Numbered from the stretch's first letter, positions 42,335 to 51,745 are shown. The stretch: 64,000 nt of DNA from Alkalicoccus halolimnae (GCF_008014775.2 NZ_CP144914.1:2542001-2606000); one strand, 5' to 3'. Notes: generated by a model from the letters alone, not told the origin. A program made the numbers and translations.

Positions 42335-42862
42335 AGCTGTCCTGAAATAAAAATGTATATAAGGAACTTCCTTTTTCGATTCTCCTTTGTAAACGTCCGC
42401 ATGCGTTTCCATGGGGACGCTTTCCGGGCGGGCCGGCCTCAGCTAATCCCTTCCTCCCCACGGTCGGTAGCAATGCATCTTCAGCTCAGCCTTATTCGCC
42501 TCGGAGTCGCCCCATGTCCACTCCAGCTTCCGGTAAAAATGATAGAGAAGTAACTGCCATCCAACAAAATAATCCTTTCTTGAAAATCATTCATACCACC
42601 TTTATAGTGGGAAATTCCATTCTTGTAAAAGGGCATTTTCATCCTTCATCGTGCAAGGTTTTGCATGAGTATCTCTGTTAAAATTGAAGGCTCTTACGCA
42701 CGTATGGGGAAAACAAGCTATATCTGACAAAATAAGTTGATTTCACTCTTAAAGCTTCTATCGTTTAAGCCTGGTCCGACAGCTTTTTTAGTAAAGTTAT
42801 CTTCTGTCATCGTAATTCGGAAAGATAAGTTCCCTTTTTTTTGCGTAAGAACCAAGTTGAAT
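42335..42862 (-). repeat. Composite interspersed repeat (A, R4 and B units)
   Basis: A unit from GTCCGCATGCGTTTCCATGGGGACGC to CAGCTTCCGGTAAAAATG; then R4 (TTGAAAATCATTCATACCACCTTTATAG; GGCATTTTCATCC; GCATGAGTATCTCTGTTAAA); then B (CTCTTACGCACG, 42692, to TTGCGTAAGAACC, 42852). R4 is inverted relative to 20195-20963 while B keeps the same direction. No D unit is present. Confidence 0.85.
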
Positions 42863-43015
42863 GTTGATATTTATAGAAAAAACAGAACTTCCAATATTTA
42901 TGGAAGTTCTGTTTGACTTTATGCATGAATTAAATACTTATACAAGGAGAAACAATTTTAATTCAACACTATAAAACGCCTTATTATACTTTTGTACAAC
43001 AAAAAGCCATACCAT

Positions 43016-43216
43016 TCACCCTGACTTTTTATAACGAACTATTAACTTTTCTATGAAATAAGTTACTACATAAAACAGCACTCCCAAAATCAAACCATAC
43101 ACTATAAAAACTAATAACCCGTCACCCTCACGAATACTTCTTAAAAGTGCTGCTGTAATACCTCCATAAGCTGCTATCATAGGATAACTAAATAATTCAG
43201 CCTTCACTGTACCCAT
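43016..43216 (-). CDS. Small two-helix membrane protein, 66 aa
   Basis: A 66-residue protein with two hydrophobic segments (PMIAAYGGITAALL and GLLVFIVYGLILGVLFYVVTYF) and a basic tail (EKLIVRYKKSG). The ribosome site is weak, which lowers confidence. It lies 47 bases past the DUF2339 gene on the same strand. No family is recognised. Confidence 0.5.
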   Translation of the reverse strand: MGTVKAELFSYPMIAAYGGITAALLRSIREGDGLLVFIVYGLILGVLFYVVTYFIEKLIVRYKKSG

Positions 43217-43262
43217 CCAATAACGATCAGCTCTCTAAACTGGAAGAAAACCCCGCTTTTCT

Positions 43263-44918
43263 TTATTTTGTATACCAGAACCTGGAAGCTAGTATGCCCA
43301 TACCACCGACAATCAGGAATAATATTGCACGAATGAGCAGATCCATATCCGGCAAATCCAGAAAAATGATTTTCAGCAATGTTGCCATGAGCAGTACAAT
43401 GCCAATCAAGCGGTACGTTTTATCTGCTTGCATAACACCAAACGCCACATTTCCTAACGCGTATAATACCCAGACAACAGAAATACTCATTGCGGTAACA
43501 TCATTGGATATATCGACTGTCAAAACGGAGATGACTTGCGAAAGAAAAGTCAGAACCACGAATAAATGCAGCCACTTCAATATGAATTTCCAAGTAATCA
43601 CATTACTGCGTGAATTCTTTGGAATTTTTATTACATGAATCATATAGCCGAGCGTGATGACTAATACAAGCCAGCCTAACGTTTCTTGAGAAAAAATCGT
43701 GTTTATCGAGGTGGTTAATACAATGACTCCACCCGTGAAATAAACCGCAGAGGAAAAAATAATATTCCACAAATTTTTCAATCGAACACTTAACCAGAGG
43801 GAGGTTGTCCCCTGCAGCAGCAATAAAACCCCGATATGTCTCATATCAAACGTAAGCAGTACATAATACGCCAATGCAAAACCGGCAATGGACAACGACA
43901 CTGTGAAATAATTTTTGTAATTCTCTTTGTTGAACAAATAATAGGCTAAGAAGCCGTAAAATAATACAGAAATAATGAGGAACCAGCCAACTGCCGCCTC
44001 GTAAAGGAATGTATGTACCCAAAAAGCAGTGAAGATAAAACTGATATGGAGCACAATCAGAAAAGATTTTTCCGTTATTACTTTTTTGCTGAACGCAAAC
44101 AGCCCTAATAAAACCAGATGATTCAAAACCAGCAAAGAGAGTGCAATTGTTTCCCAATAATCAGTGAGAGTGGCTGCCCCTGTAAAGATAATCATGGCCA
44201 AATGATATAAACCAAAGGCAATAATAAACATGATTTTGTATTTATAGAGGAATGCCAAAGCCAGGAGCGCTGTCACTAAGACAAATTCATAGGTCAAAAA
44301 TACGAAAAAGTTTGGATTCGCACTGTCAATTAAGAATGGCACCAGCACCCCGCCGATACTCGTGATGATCCCTAACGCTTCACTTCTGTGCTTGATGGTC
44401 CATGCGCAGGCGGTGCCAATAATAATGACATGAAAGACGAAGGCGAAGGTGGAAGGGATGACGCCATACAAGCTGTTTCCCGCAAAAACGGTGAACATCG
44501 CAACGACGACAGCTCCGCCCAGCAGCACTTGTCCTAAGTTTTCCCTATGACCGGCGATTTGTTTCGCTCCGCCATAATACAGCAAGAGAGACACAATGAC
44601 ACCGATGGCTAACCGCACAGGTTCCGTGACATACCCATAGTCGATTGCTGCAACAAAAGCCCACATGACACCCAGCAGCATGATGATGATAAAAATTCTC
44701 GGCAGCCAGATTTTCCCGAAAGTTTCTTCCCAGTTTTTCTTTTCTTTTGGCGGGTCTTGTTGTACTGCTTTTTTCTGTAGTTGTTTTCTTGATTGAATCA
44801 CCGCTGTTTTTTCTGTATAAATAGTTTCTTCTTTCTTTTTGTCTGTTAATACTTCTATTTTCTCTTCCAGGTATTTAACTTTTTTTTCCAGTATTTCGAT
44901 TCTTGTTTCGTTATCCAC
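43263..44918 (-). CDS. DUF2339-family polytopic membrane protein
   Basis: A 551-residue protein. Residues 1-60 are a charged coiled coil (ETRIEILEKKVKYLEEKIEVL), followed by about 15 hydrophobic helices, the plan of DUF2339 proteins. WEETFGKIWLPRIFIIIMLLGVMWAFVAAIDYGYVTEPVRLAIG is typical for the family. No function is known. The gene seems AT-richer than neighbours, hinting at different origin or weaker expression. Confidence 0.85.
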   Translation of the reverse strand: MDNETRIEILEKKVKYLEEKIEVLTDKKKEETIYTEKTAVIQSRKQLQKKAVQQDPPKEKKNWEETFGKIWLPRIFIIIMLLGVMWAFVAAIDYGYVTEPVRLAIGVIVSLLLYYGGAKQIAGHRENLGQVLLGGAVVVAMFTVFAGNSLYGVIPSTFAFVFHVIIIGTACAWTIKHRSEALGIITSIGGVLVPFLIDSANPNFFVFLTYEFVLVTALLALAFLYKYKIMFIIAFGLYHLAMIIFTGAATLTDYWETIALSLLVLNHLVLLGLFAFSKKVITEKSFLIVLHISFIFTAFWVHTFLYEAAVGWFLIISVLFYGFLAYYLFNKENYKNYFTVSLSIAGFALAYYVLLTFDMRHIGVLLLLQGTTSLWLSVRLKNLWNIIFSSAVYFTGGVIVLTTSINTIFSQETLGWLVLVITLGYMIHVIKIPKNSRSNVITWKFILKWLHLFVVLTFLSQVISVLTVDISNDVTAMSISVVWVLYALGNVAFGVMQADKTYRLIGIVLLMATLLKIIFLDLPDMDLLIRAILFLIVGGMGILASRFWYTK

Positions 44919-45229
44919 TCTCCTGCCTCCCCTGCTAACAAGAAATTATGTTATTTCCTGAATTTTGATAATTTCATTGTATCATAGGTTTCGACACCTG
45001 GAATTAATTCCCTTTTATTTATGTATCTTCAATGGTGATTTCATTTCTTTAAGGTAATTGTTCCAATATTTCGTTGCCAGGCCGTTAAGTCGCTGTGTCC
45101 ATCCTTTTAACCTGCTGTGATAGCTGTTGACGTTCTGAATGTGATAAAACCCTTTTTTAAGAACCTATCCATTCGACTTAAACTGGTAAATAGTCATGGA
45201 TGTTTCCGCAGCGCAGGTTTTAGATACAC
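44919..45229. other. Intergenic stretch, no gene seen
   Basis: Upstream region of the DUF2339 gene. The plausible minus-strand promoter region is AT-rich near 44945-45010. No repeat or hairpin is clear until 45230. Confidence 0.3.
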
Positions 45230-45369
45230 GCTGACAATCGGTGCATAAGATGTGTCCCCACTCCGCTCGACCGCACAGAAGACGGAATTAGCTGAGGCCC
45301 TCCCTGCGCCCCCATGGAAACGAAGGCGCACGTTCATCGATTCAATACTTTATTTTCAAGGTAGCTTAA
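45230..45369 (-). repeat. Interspersed repeat, A unit (inverted)
   Basis: GGTGCATAAGATGTGTCCCCACTCC, GGAATTAGCTGAGGCCC, CCCCATGGAAACGAAGGCGCACGTTCATCG and TTTATTTTCAAGGTAGC, the same order as 63640-63795. Confidence 0.8.
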
Positions 45370-45401
45370 AAAAAAGACTGTGCAGAGTTTCTACACAGTC
45401 T
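45370..45401 (-). terminator. Terminator overlapping the end of the LacI-type gene
   Basis: AGACTGTG pairs with CACAGTCT and the minus strand then has a run of T. The first arm overlaps the last coding triplets; the stop TAG is just inside the hairpin. Confidence 0.82.
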
Positions 45402-46452
45402 TTCCGCCGGCTGTGCCGGTATTTTTTCCGCTGTACCGTCTGCACGTCTCTCTTTTAACCATTTTGTGCGGGACGATCACTTTTCTTGCTTCGATTCCCG
45501 TATGAAGAATCTGGTCAATCAGCAGATTCGCCGCTTCGTAGCCGAGGCTGTAAATATTAATATCCACCGTTGTCATTGGAGGTGCAGACAGTTCCGAGAT
45601 CATCACGTTATTGAAGCTGATAATCGAAATATCATCGGGCACATGGACATCCATTTCGTTCAACATTCTCATAACACCGAACGTCATAATATCATCTGCC
45701 ACGATGAGGGCCGTCGGCGGGTATGACAGGCTCAGTAAATCAATTACCGCTTCCTGGCCGCCTTCCTGAAGCTCCTCGTGAAAAACGACATATTCCTCGC
45801 GCGGTTCGATACCGGCATTCTGAAGGGCACGGTGGTAGCCTTCCATATGATCGATCGTCAGAACATAGTCCAGATTGCCGCCCACAAAGGCGATCCGCTT
45901 GTGTCCAAGCAGCAGAAGGTATTCCGTCACAGTTTTCGCTGCTTTAAAGTTATCATTATTTACGTAGCTGATATTCCGGTGCGTCTCGTCGTAAGGGCGT
46001 CCAATCAAAGTGAACGGGAAGTCCTGTGTATTCAAATAGTCGAGCACTTTATCATTTACTTTGGAGTAAAGAATAATGATTCCGTCCACCCGTTTTCCCT
46101 GCACCATGTCCTGTACTTCTTCGAGAATTTCGTCATCCGACTGGCCGGTGGAAAGGTAAAGTCCGTAATCCAGCTGATGGGATTTTGTACTGATACCGCG
46201 GATAACTTCCGGAAAAAAAGGATTCTGGAACGTTTTATTCGCCGAATTCGGCATCACTACGCCTATCGTTTTCGTAGACTGACTCGCGAGACTGCGGGCA
46301 TTGAAGTTCGGATGGTAACCGAGTTCTTTCATCGCTTCACGTACTTTTTCCTTCGTCCTGTCGCTGATGCGCGGACTGTCGGAGATGACCCGGGAAACGG
46401 TGGAAGGGGCTACTTTAGCAATTTTGGCAACGTCTTTGATCGTAACAGTCAT
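45391..46452 (-). CDS. LacI-family repressor, MalR-like
   Basis: A 353-residue regulator. The N-terminal helix-turn-helix is VTIKDVAKIAKVAPSTVSRVISDSPRISDRTKEKVREAMKELGYHPNFNARSL; the sugar-binding part has IGVVMPNSANKTFQNPFFPEVIRGI, RVDGIIILYSKVNDKVL and PPTALIVADDIMTFGVMRML. It lies behind the maltodextrin transporter genes on the same strand, separated by a terminator, and most likely represses them. A perfect cre-like site lies before its start, possibly its own operator. Confidence 0.9.
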   Translation of the reverse strand: MTVTIKDVAKIAKVAPSTVSRVISDSPRISDRTKEKVREAMKELGYHPNFNARSLASQSTKTIGVVMPNSANKTFQNPFFPEVIRGISTKSHQLDYGLYLSTGQSDDEILEEVQDMVQGKRVDGIIILYSKVNDKVLDYLNTQDFPFTLIGRPYDETHRNISYVNNDNFKAAKTVTEYLLLLGHKRIAFVGGNLDYVLTIDHMEGYHRALQNAGIEPREEYVVFHEELQEGGQEAVIDLLSLSYPPTALIVADDIMTFGVMRMLNEMDVHVPDDISIISFNNVMISELSAPPMTTVDINIYSLGYEAANLLIDQILHTGIEARKVIVPHKMVKRETCRRYSGKNTGTAGGKTV

Positions 46453-46513
46453 CTGCGTTCATCCCTTCTATAATATTATATTTATACGTTTCACCGAATA
46501 TGATTACTTATAT

Positions 46514-46527
46514 TGTAATCGGTTTCA
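46514..46527. promoter_or_regulatory. cre-type operator before the malR-like gene
   Basis: TGTAATCGGTTTCA matches TGWAANCGNTNWCA at all positions. It may bind CcpA or the LacI-type regulator itself, since the two classes share half-sites. Confidence 0.65.
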
Positions 46528-46629
46528 CATAATATGCAAGTCTTAGCAGAGAATTTATCTCCATTATAAACCATATCGGGCGGGATATGCTCACCTTCGG
46601 GGACAAGCGTATGCCGTTGTTTGTAGAGA

Positions 46630-46660
46630 AAAAGAGGAAGGAGCCGGAAGCCCCTTCCCC
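46630..46660 (-). terminator. Terminator of the maltodextrin transporter operon
   Basis: GGAAGG(GG)C pairs with G(CT)CCTTCC on the minus strand, followed by TCTTTTTC. It lies about 50 bases beyond the 33-aa gene. Confidence 0.75.
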
Positions 46661-46711
46661 GCACATTTTATTTTTCTGTTCTGCTTTCTAAAATGAAAAA
46701 CCGAAAGTCTT

Positions 46712-46813
46712 TTAAGAAGTTGTTGTGATCCAGAGAAGCAGAGATGAGTAAAGCATTAAGCCTCCTGCAGCGGTGAGCAGCAGAATCGCGAGAACTTTAA
46801 ATTTTCCAAACAT
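46712..46813 (-). CDS. 33-aa membrane peptide at the end of the mal operon
   Basis: ATG 46813 follows AAAAGGAGGAG with ideal spacing and reads MFGKFKVLAILLLTAAGGLM, then a short hydrophobic end to TAA 46712-46714. One membrane helix is predicted by eye. It starts 14 bases after the malG stop and precedes the operon terminator. It is too short for routine gene callers, but its ribosome site is among the best here. Confidence 0.65.
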   Translation of the reverse strand: MFGKFKVLAILLLTAAGGLMLYSSLLLWITTTS

Positions 46814-46826
46814 CGAACTCCTCCTT

Positions 46827-47675
46827 TTATCCTTTTTCCGCTCCGGCGGTTAGTCCTTCCACAATATACTTCTGGAAAATAAAGAACAAAAGCATCAGCG
46901 GCACGGAAATCAGTACAGCTCCGGCGGCAAAAACAGTAAAGTTGTTGTTGGACTGACCGGAAACGAGCGTAAACAGTCCCTGAGCCAGCGTCCAGTTTTC
47001 ACTGGAACGGAGAATAACTTCTGCCATGATAAAATCCATGCTTGCTGCGATAAAGCTGTTGAAGGCTACAAAAGCCAGGATCGGTGTCGCAAGCGGCATC
47101 ATAATTTTCCGCAGAATTTCCAGGTTTGATGCCCCGTCAATGCGCGCGGCTTCTTCCAGACTTTTAGGGATACCGTCAAAGAACCCTTTGACGATCCATG
47201 TGTTAAAGGCAACACTGCCTGCTGCAAGAACGAGAATGTAGCCGAGGTGCGTATCGAGCAGATTAAGCGTGCCAAGGAGCGTATAAATAGCAATCATCCC
47301 CATAATCGTCGGGAACATCTGCAGGATAACGAGTGCCATCAGCCCCTGCTTTTTTCCTTTAAAAGAAAAACGGCTGAAGGCGTATCCGGACATGAAACCG
47401 AATGTCGTGGATAAAATCATGTTTGTCACCGCGATAAACATCGTATTTCCGTACCAGGTCATATACGGATAATCCGTAAACAGGGCCTGATAGTGGCTCC
47501 AGTTCAAGTCCAGGATGTTCGGAAACGTTTCGGAGGAGTGCAGCGACGTTCCCGGGTTAACAGAACCGATAAACACAAAGTAAACCGGGAAAAGACAGAT
47601 AATCATCAGCGAGATAAGAATGCCGTAGACGAGCACATTGTTAAAGATTTTTTTGCCTTTGTGCTTGTTTTTCAT
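46827..47675 (-). CDS. Maltodextrin ABC transporter permease, MalG-like
   Basis: A 282-residue permease with six helices and the EAA loop EEAARIDGASNLEILRKIMMPLATPI that contacts the ATPase. VYFVFIGSVNPGTSLHSSETFPN and MTWYGNTMFIAV are MalG-type marks. Its ATG overlaps the malF stop in TAATG. The ATPase is absent from the operon, as usual for Bacillus importers that share MsmX. Confidence 0.93.
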   Translation of the reverse strand: MKNKHKGKKIFNNVLVYGILISLMIICLFPVYFVFIGSVNPGTSLHSSETFPNILDLNWSHYQALFTDYPYMTWYGNTMFIAVTNMILSTTFGFMSGYAFSRFSFKGKKQGLMALVILQMFPTIMGMIAIYTLLGTLNLLDTHLGYILVLAAGSVAFNTWIVKGFFDGIPKSLEEAARIDGASNLEILRKIMMPLATPILAFVAFNSFIAASMDFIMAEVILRSSENWTLAQGLFTLVSGQSNNNFTVFAAGAVLISVPLMLLFFIFQKYIVEGLTAGAEKG

Positions 47676-49009
47676 TACATTGCATCCCCTTTCATCGCTT
47701 TCGTATTACGCAGATTCAGATAAGCAAAAATGGATATGATCAGGAAGACGAGCAGTGCTACAGCCGAAGCGATCGCATACTGGCCGTTTTCGAGCGTCAT
47801 ATTAAAGATCCAGGAAAGCAGAATATCTGTATGTCCGGCGTAATTGTAGCCGGCGTTTGTCGGCCCGCCTTCTGTCATCAGATAAATGAAAGTGAGCTGA
47901 TTGAAGTTAAAGGCGAACGTAAAGACCATAAGCGGAATCGCACCGACCATAACAATAGGAAAGGTAATTTTCTTAAACTGCTGGACGATGGAGGCTCCGT
48001 CCACTTCGGCAGCTTCGTAAAGCTCTTTGCTGATCGTAGTCAGAATAGCTGTAAAAAGAGCCATCCAGAACGGGAAACCGAGCCAAAGGTTCGTCAGGAG
48101 GACGGCAATCTTTGCCCAGATCGGATCCGAAAGCCACGGTACGGCAGCGATGCCGACCGACTGCAGCATATCGTTGATAACGCCGAACTGTCCGTTATAC
48201 ATGTTGCGGAAAATAAGAATGCTGACAAAGCCAGGCACTGCCCATGGAATAATGAACATGTTGCGCCAGAATCTGCGGTACTTGACCTGCTTCTGGGAAA
48301 GGGTCACGGCAACAAAAAGTCCCGCAAACACGACGAGCAGTGTGGAACCGAGTGCCCAGACGATCGTCCATGCAAATACTCCTAGAAACGTTCCGCGCCA
48401 CGATTCCATCGTAAACAGGCGCATAAACTGTTCAAGTCCGACCCAGTCCACCAGTGAGGCCGGGGGCAGGTAGTTCGGAGAAGAAAAGTTCGTAAAGGCG
48501 ATAAGAGAAGTGAAAATCAGCGGGAAGATTGTCAGGAAAATAATGAACAGAGCGGTCGGAATAATAAGAATGATCGCAAAGCCATCGTCCCAGATGTTCT
48601 TCATCGTTTTATCAAATGTAAGCGGCGTATGGCCCGCTTCTCTCGTCTTACCTGTTATGTAGGCATCTTTCACACTCAAATAGTAAATGCCGATCGTAAT
48701 TAACAGCACGATGAGCATGAGCAGTCCTTCTGCCATCATCATAATAGAGTGATCGCCTTCTTCAATAACTCGTCCCCGCGCCCTTTCCTGCGGGGTGTCA
48801 CCAAGTGTAGCGATACCCATCAGGCCGTTTATGAGCGGATTAAGCATCAAAGTCAGGAAAATTAAATAAAACCCGGCCCAGAAGGCCGCTTTTACATACT
48901 GTCTGTTGTAGAGCTGACCGGCTCCCATAAAGACGAGCGAGAGAATCGCGGCGATCATTCCGTAGCTTTTCTCCTGCGGCGCCGTTTCTGCCTGTTCATA
49001 CGATGCCAT
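47675..49009 (-). CDS. Maltodextrin ABC transporter permease, MalF-like
   Basis: A 444-residue permease starting at ATG 49009 (MASYEQAET) after AAAGGAGGA; an upstream extension to 49099 is not used. Eight helices and the EAA loop YEAAEVDGASIVQQFKKITFPIV are visible, with NMFIIPWAVPGFVSILIFRNMYNGQFG typical of MalF/MdxF. It overlaps malG by one base and follows a hairpin after malE. Confidence 0.93.
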   Translation of the reverse strand: MASYEQAETAPQEKSYGMIAAILSLVFMGAGQLYNRQYVKAAFWAGFYLIFLTLMLNPLINGLMGIATLGDTPQERARGRVIEEGDHSIMMMAEGLLMLIVLLITIGIYYLSVKDAYITGKTREAGHTPLTFDKTMKNIWDDGFAIILIIPTALFIIFLTIFPLIFTSLIAFTNFSSPNYLPPASLVDWVGLEQFMRLFTMESWRGTFLGVFAWTIVWALGSTLLVVFAGLFVAVTLSQKQVKYRRFWRNMFIIPWAVPGFVSILIFRNMYNGQFGVINDMLQSVGIAAVPWLSDPIWAKIAVLLTNLWLGFPFWMALFTAILTTISKELYEAAEVDGASIVQQFKKITFPIVMVGAIPLMVFTFAFNFNQLTFIYLMTEGGPTNAGYNYAGHTDILLSWIFNMTLENGQYAIASAVALLVFLIISIFAYLNLRNTKAMKGDAM

Positions 49010-49191
49010 GAATAGTCCTCCTTTTTTAGGTGCTGACACCTCTGAATTAAAGTTTATTGGTGACAAAATCAGCGGAAATTCCCGAGCCTTTCCGGGCAAT
49101 TTTTTTCAACAATAAGCTTTAATGCCGTTATTATTGAAAATTAGCTGCTATATGCAAATACTATGTTCAAACTATAAATGTTGGAGGAAAA

Positions 49192-49275
49192 AGATGGTTT
49201 CCTCTGCCGTAAACAACCGCTTTCGTTTCCATAGCGGTGGAGCTCCGTCCTCCGCTGCGTTTTCTTCCCAGCTGG
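49192..49275 (+). repeat. Decayed A-type repeat
   Basis: TCTGCCGTAAACAACCGCTTTCGTTTCCATAGCGG then GGAGCTCCGTCC resembles A units but lacks the standard end. Confidence 0.45.
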
Positions 49276-49320
49276 ACACCCGTTACCATAGCACATGTTT
49301 TTTTCAAAAATAGGTAAAAG

Positions 49321-49360
49321 AAAGAGGATGCCTCAAAAAGCATGGGAGAGGCATCCTCTT
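49321..49360 (-). terminator. Hairpin between malE and malF
   Basis: GAGGATGCCTC pairs with GAGGCATCCTC and is followed by TTTCTTTTACC on the minus strand. It probably protects or partly terminates the malE message so that the binding protein is made in excess. Confidence 0.82.
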
Positions 49361-49375
49361 CCGACCGGTGAGGGT

Positions 49376-50680
49376 TTACTGCTGCTGTTCTTCGATTGCC
49401 GTTTCGATAGTGGAAACCGCCTGGTCGAGAGCTTCCTGGATATCTGTGTCGTTATTCCAAACATCAATAACGGCGGATTCCATCGGCTCCCAGACGAGAG
49501 GCATTTCCGGAACGTTCGGCATCGGTACAGCGGACTGAGCCTGCTCAAGGAAGGCTGAGGCAATTTCGTCCGACTGGATTTCATCACTTTCAGCAATATC
49601 TACGTGAGGAGGAAGCTGACCTGTAGTTTCAAATGCGGCCAGCAAACTCTCTTCGCTGGACATATGCTGTGCCAGAAGGGATGCCGCATCCGGGAATTCC
49701 GAATAGGAGTTCACGTAAAAGCCGCGTGTACCAGAAAAGCTCGTCGGTACTTCCCCATTACTGAGCTCTGGAAGTGGCATAACGTTAAAGTCAACGCCTG
49801 CATCTTCGTAGCCGCGGACCGCCCATGGACCGTCGATATCAAAGCCAAGGCTTCCTTCTTCGAAAAGAGCTGTTTTAATGTCTGCTGTAATGTCTTCCGC
49901 AGTCAACCCTGAAAGCACTTCGTCGCGCATCGTGGTAAGAAGCTCCACTCCTTCAACCGCCCCTTCGTTGTTTAGGCCGATATCGTCCACGTTTGTGTTG
50001 TCATCACCGAATACATAGCCGCCGTAGCCGCCGATAAACGCGTAATTGAAGTAGAAGTTAGCGGGTTCCATCATAAATCCGTACTGATCACCATCTGTCA
50101 AGTCAGCGGCCATATCGATCATTTCGTCCATTGATCCCGGCTCCTCATCCACTAACTCTTCATTATAAAAGAGCGCATATGTTTCAATACCTGTAGGATA
50201 TCCGTAAAGCATGCCGTCAAAAGAAGTGGCTTCAATGGAAGCTTCAAGAAAATTTTCTTCATATTCTTCCGGCCAGAAGTTCTCGAGAACGAGGCCTGCG
50301 GAAATGGCCCGGCCGATCCGGTCATGAGTGGAAGCAAAGACGTCAGCCGCCTGCCCGGATGGACCATCTGTTGCAAGACGCTCCGGTGCATCTTCCTGGG
50401 ATACTTCTTCTACCTCGACCGTAATCCCGTGTTCCTCTTCAAAAGAGGCAGCCATTTCTTCCGCCCACTCCAGCTGCTCGTCGCCGTCGCTCCAGAGAGT
50501 GAGTTCTGCCCCTTCTTCTGCTTCTACTTCAAAATCTTCCATGTTAGTTTCCCCTGAGGCTTCCCCGTTTCCGTCACCTCCGTTGTCGCTGTCTGCTTCA
50601 TTTCCTCCGCATGCGGCAAGCGCAAGTGACAATACTGGAATCATCCCGAGTGTTACCCATAGTGATCTGCTTTTTTTCAT
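49376..50680 (-). CDS. Maltose/maltodextrin-binding lipoprotein, MalE-like
   Basis: A 434-residue lipoprotein (lipobox ALAAC, Cys24) with an acidic linker to residue about 55. AELTLWSDGDEQLEWAEEMAASFEEEHGITVEVEEV, QAADVFASTHDRIGRAISAGLVLE and LGFDIDGPWAVRGYEDAGVDFNVMPLPELSNGEVPTSFSG are MalE-type blocks. It captures maltodextrins for the MalF/MalG permease. Two LacI-type operators 52 bases apart lie upstream. Confidence 0.93.
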   Translation of the reverse strand: MKKSRSLWVTLGMIPVLSLALAACGGNEADSDNGGDGNGEASGETNMEDFEVEAEEGAELTLWSDGDEQLEWAEEMAASFEEEHGITVEVEEVSQEDAPERLATDGPSGQAADVFASTHDRIGRAISAGLVLENFWPEEYEENFLEASIEATSFDGMLYGYPTGIETYALFYNEELVDEEPGSMDEMIDMAADLTDGDQYGFMMEPANFYFNYAFIGGYGGYVFGDDNTNVDDIGLNNEGAVEGVELLTTMRDEVLSGLTAEDITADIKTALFEEGSLGFDIDGPWAVRGYEDAGVDFNVMPLPELSNGEVPTSFSGTRGFYVNSYSEFPDAASLLAQHMSSEESLLAAFETTGQLPPHVDIAESDEIQSDEIASAFLEQAQSAVPMPNVPEMPLVWEPMESAVIDVWNNDTDIQEALDQAVSTIETAIEEQQQ

Positions 50681-50800
50681 TATAAATTCCCCCTGTATAA
50701 ATTATTAGTCTCTGTCTGTCGACAGCTTTCGTAACCGCTTGCAACAACCACAAAAAAATAAAGGCTGTCCGCAGGTCGTATTTCCTTCGAAAATAAAGAC

Positions 50801-50863
50801 AATCGTTTGCACTTAAAAATTTAATGCGATTTCTCCAGGAATTAACTGGTGAAATCGTTTGCA
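50801..50863 (-). promoter_or_regulatory. Paired LacI/CcpA-type operators before malE
   Basis: AATCGTTTGCA occurs at 50801-50811 and again at 50853-50863, in the same direction 52 bases apart, about five helical turns. The second, extended to TGAAATCGTTTGCA (50850-50863), matches the cre consensus at 13 of 14 positions. They are natural targets for the repressor at 45391. Confidence 0.6.
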
Positions 50864-50880
50864 TCTTTTGCTGTTATTAA

Positions 50881-51660
50881 TATACTATGGGTGGTCTTCA
50901 ATTACAAGGTCTTAAGTTAAATTTTTTTACAATTCCTTTTAGCTAGAAGTAAAATCTTTTCAATAAGCTTCTATAAATCCCTTTATATCAGCTTTCAATC
51001 ATTTTTTCTAATCTTTGATATTATTTTTTAGAGTCCTCTTTTTTCAGCGTTATTATTTTTCTTTTCTCTTTTCCAAAAGAAATTTTTTGCACAGAAAGCA
51101 AATTCTTTGTTTAATGAAAAAATTAAGTACCTTTTAAGTTCAACTGTCTTTATGCGCAACGAAAATATCGTTTTGCGCAAATAATGCACGCAGCCTGCCT
51201 TCATTTTTTCCGCCCCTGCGTGCTTAACGCCATTTTCTCTTTTATCGTGCAGTTCCCCCTGTCGGCCGTATGATAAATAATTTACAGCGGCTGGTCACAG
51301 TTTATTTTTTTCAGCCAGCATGAGAAGGCATTCTCTAATGAAGAAAAAATAAATCAGACCCCCTTTCTTGTTCTTCGATGTCTTCAAAAACCTTTGTAAG
51401 GTTACCTGCACCTGGTCGTGCACCATGAATTGGGCTTAATTTATGCAGATAATCGTAAGGCAGAAAGGCAGCTATATGATTAAACATTATAATAAACGTA
51501 TAAAAATACGAATTCTTTTACAGTAAACTGTTTTACAGTTTACGAAGCAGGATTGTATAACACTTTACGGAGTCTTCTTTTATCCCTTACTGTGAAAAGG
51601 CTCACGCTCATTGAGACAGGTTTCCTTAACGTGTGATTTTATCGGGAATCTTTTGACATT
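50881..51660. other. Long AT-rich intergenic region
   Basis: No gene was found in about 780 bases. Inverted repeats seen are TGCGCA(ACGA)..(TCGT)TTTGCGCA at 51153-51179 and GTAAACTG-TTTTA-CAGTTTAC at 51523-51543, both operator-like. Short hairpins AACCTT/AAGGTT and TGCAC/GTGCA occur near 51400-51425. No riboswitch class is recognised. Confidence 0.4.
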
Positions 51661-51737
51661 CCCCCCCTTTTCTGATTAAATTAAATAGAATATCGCACTA
51701 ATGCGGTATATAATTATCCATTCTATTTAAAAGGGGG
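51661..51737 (+). promoter_or_regulatory. Promoter of the TAXI-TRAP operon within an inverted repeat
   Basis: A TATAAT -10 at 51709-51714 lies between AAATAGAAT (51683-51691) and ATTCTATTT (51720-51728). Outside these, CCCCCTTTT (51663-51671) mirrors AAAAGGGGG (51729-51737), which is the ribosome site. The arrangement could be an operator. The -35 is weak (TAGAAT). Confidence 0.5.
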
Positions 51738-51745
51738 AAATTTCA

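Noticed and set aside
42130..42402. 90-aa minus-strand open frame
   Set aside because: Crosses the hairpin at 42157 and the beginning of a repeat; composition is not protein-like.
50881..51660. Hidden RNA gene or riboswitch in the long intergenic region
   Set aside because: Only short operator-like inverted repeats are seen; no known RNA fold could be recognised by reading.
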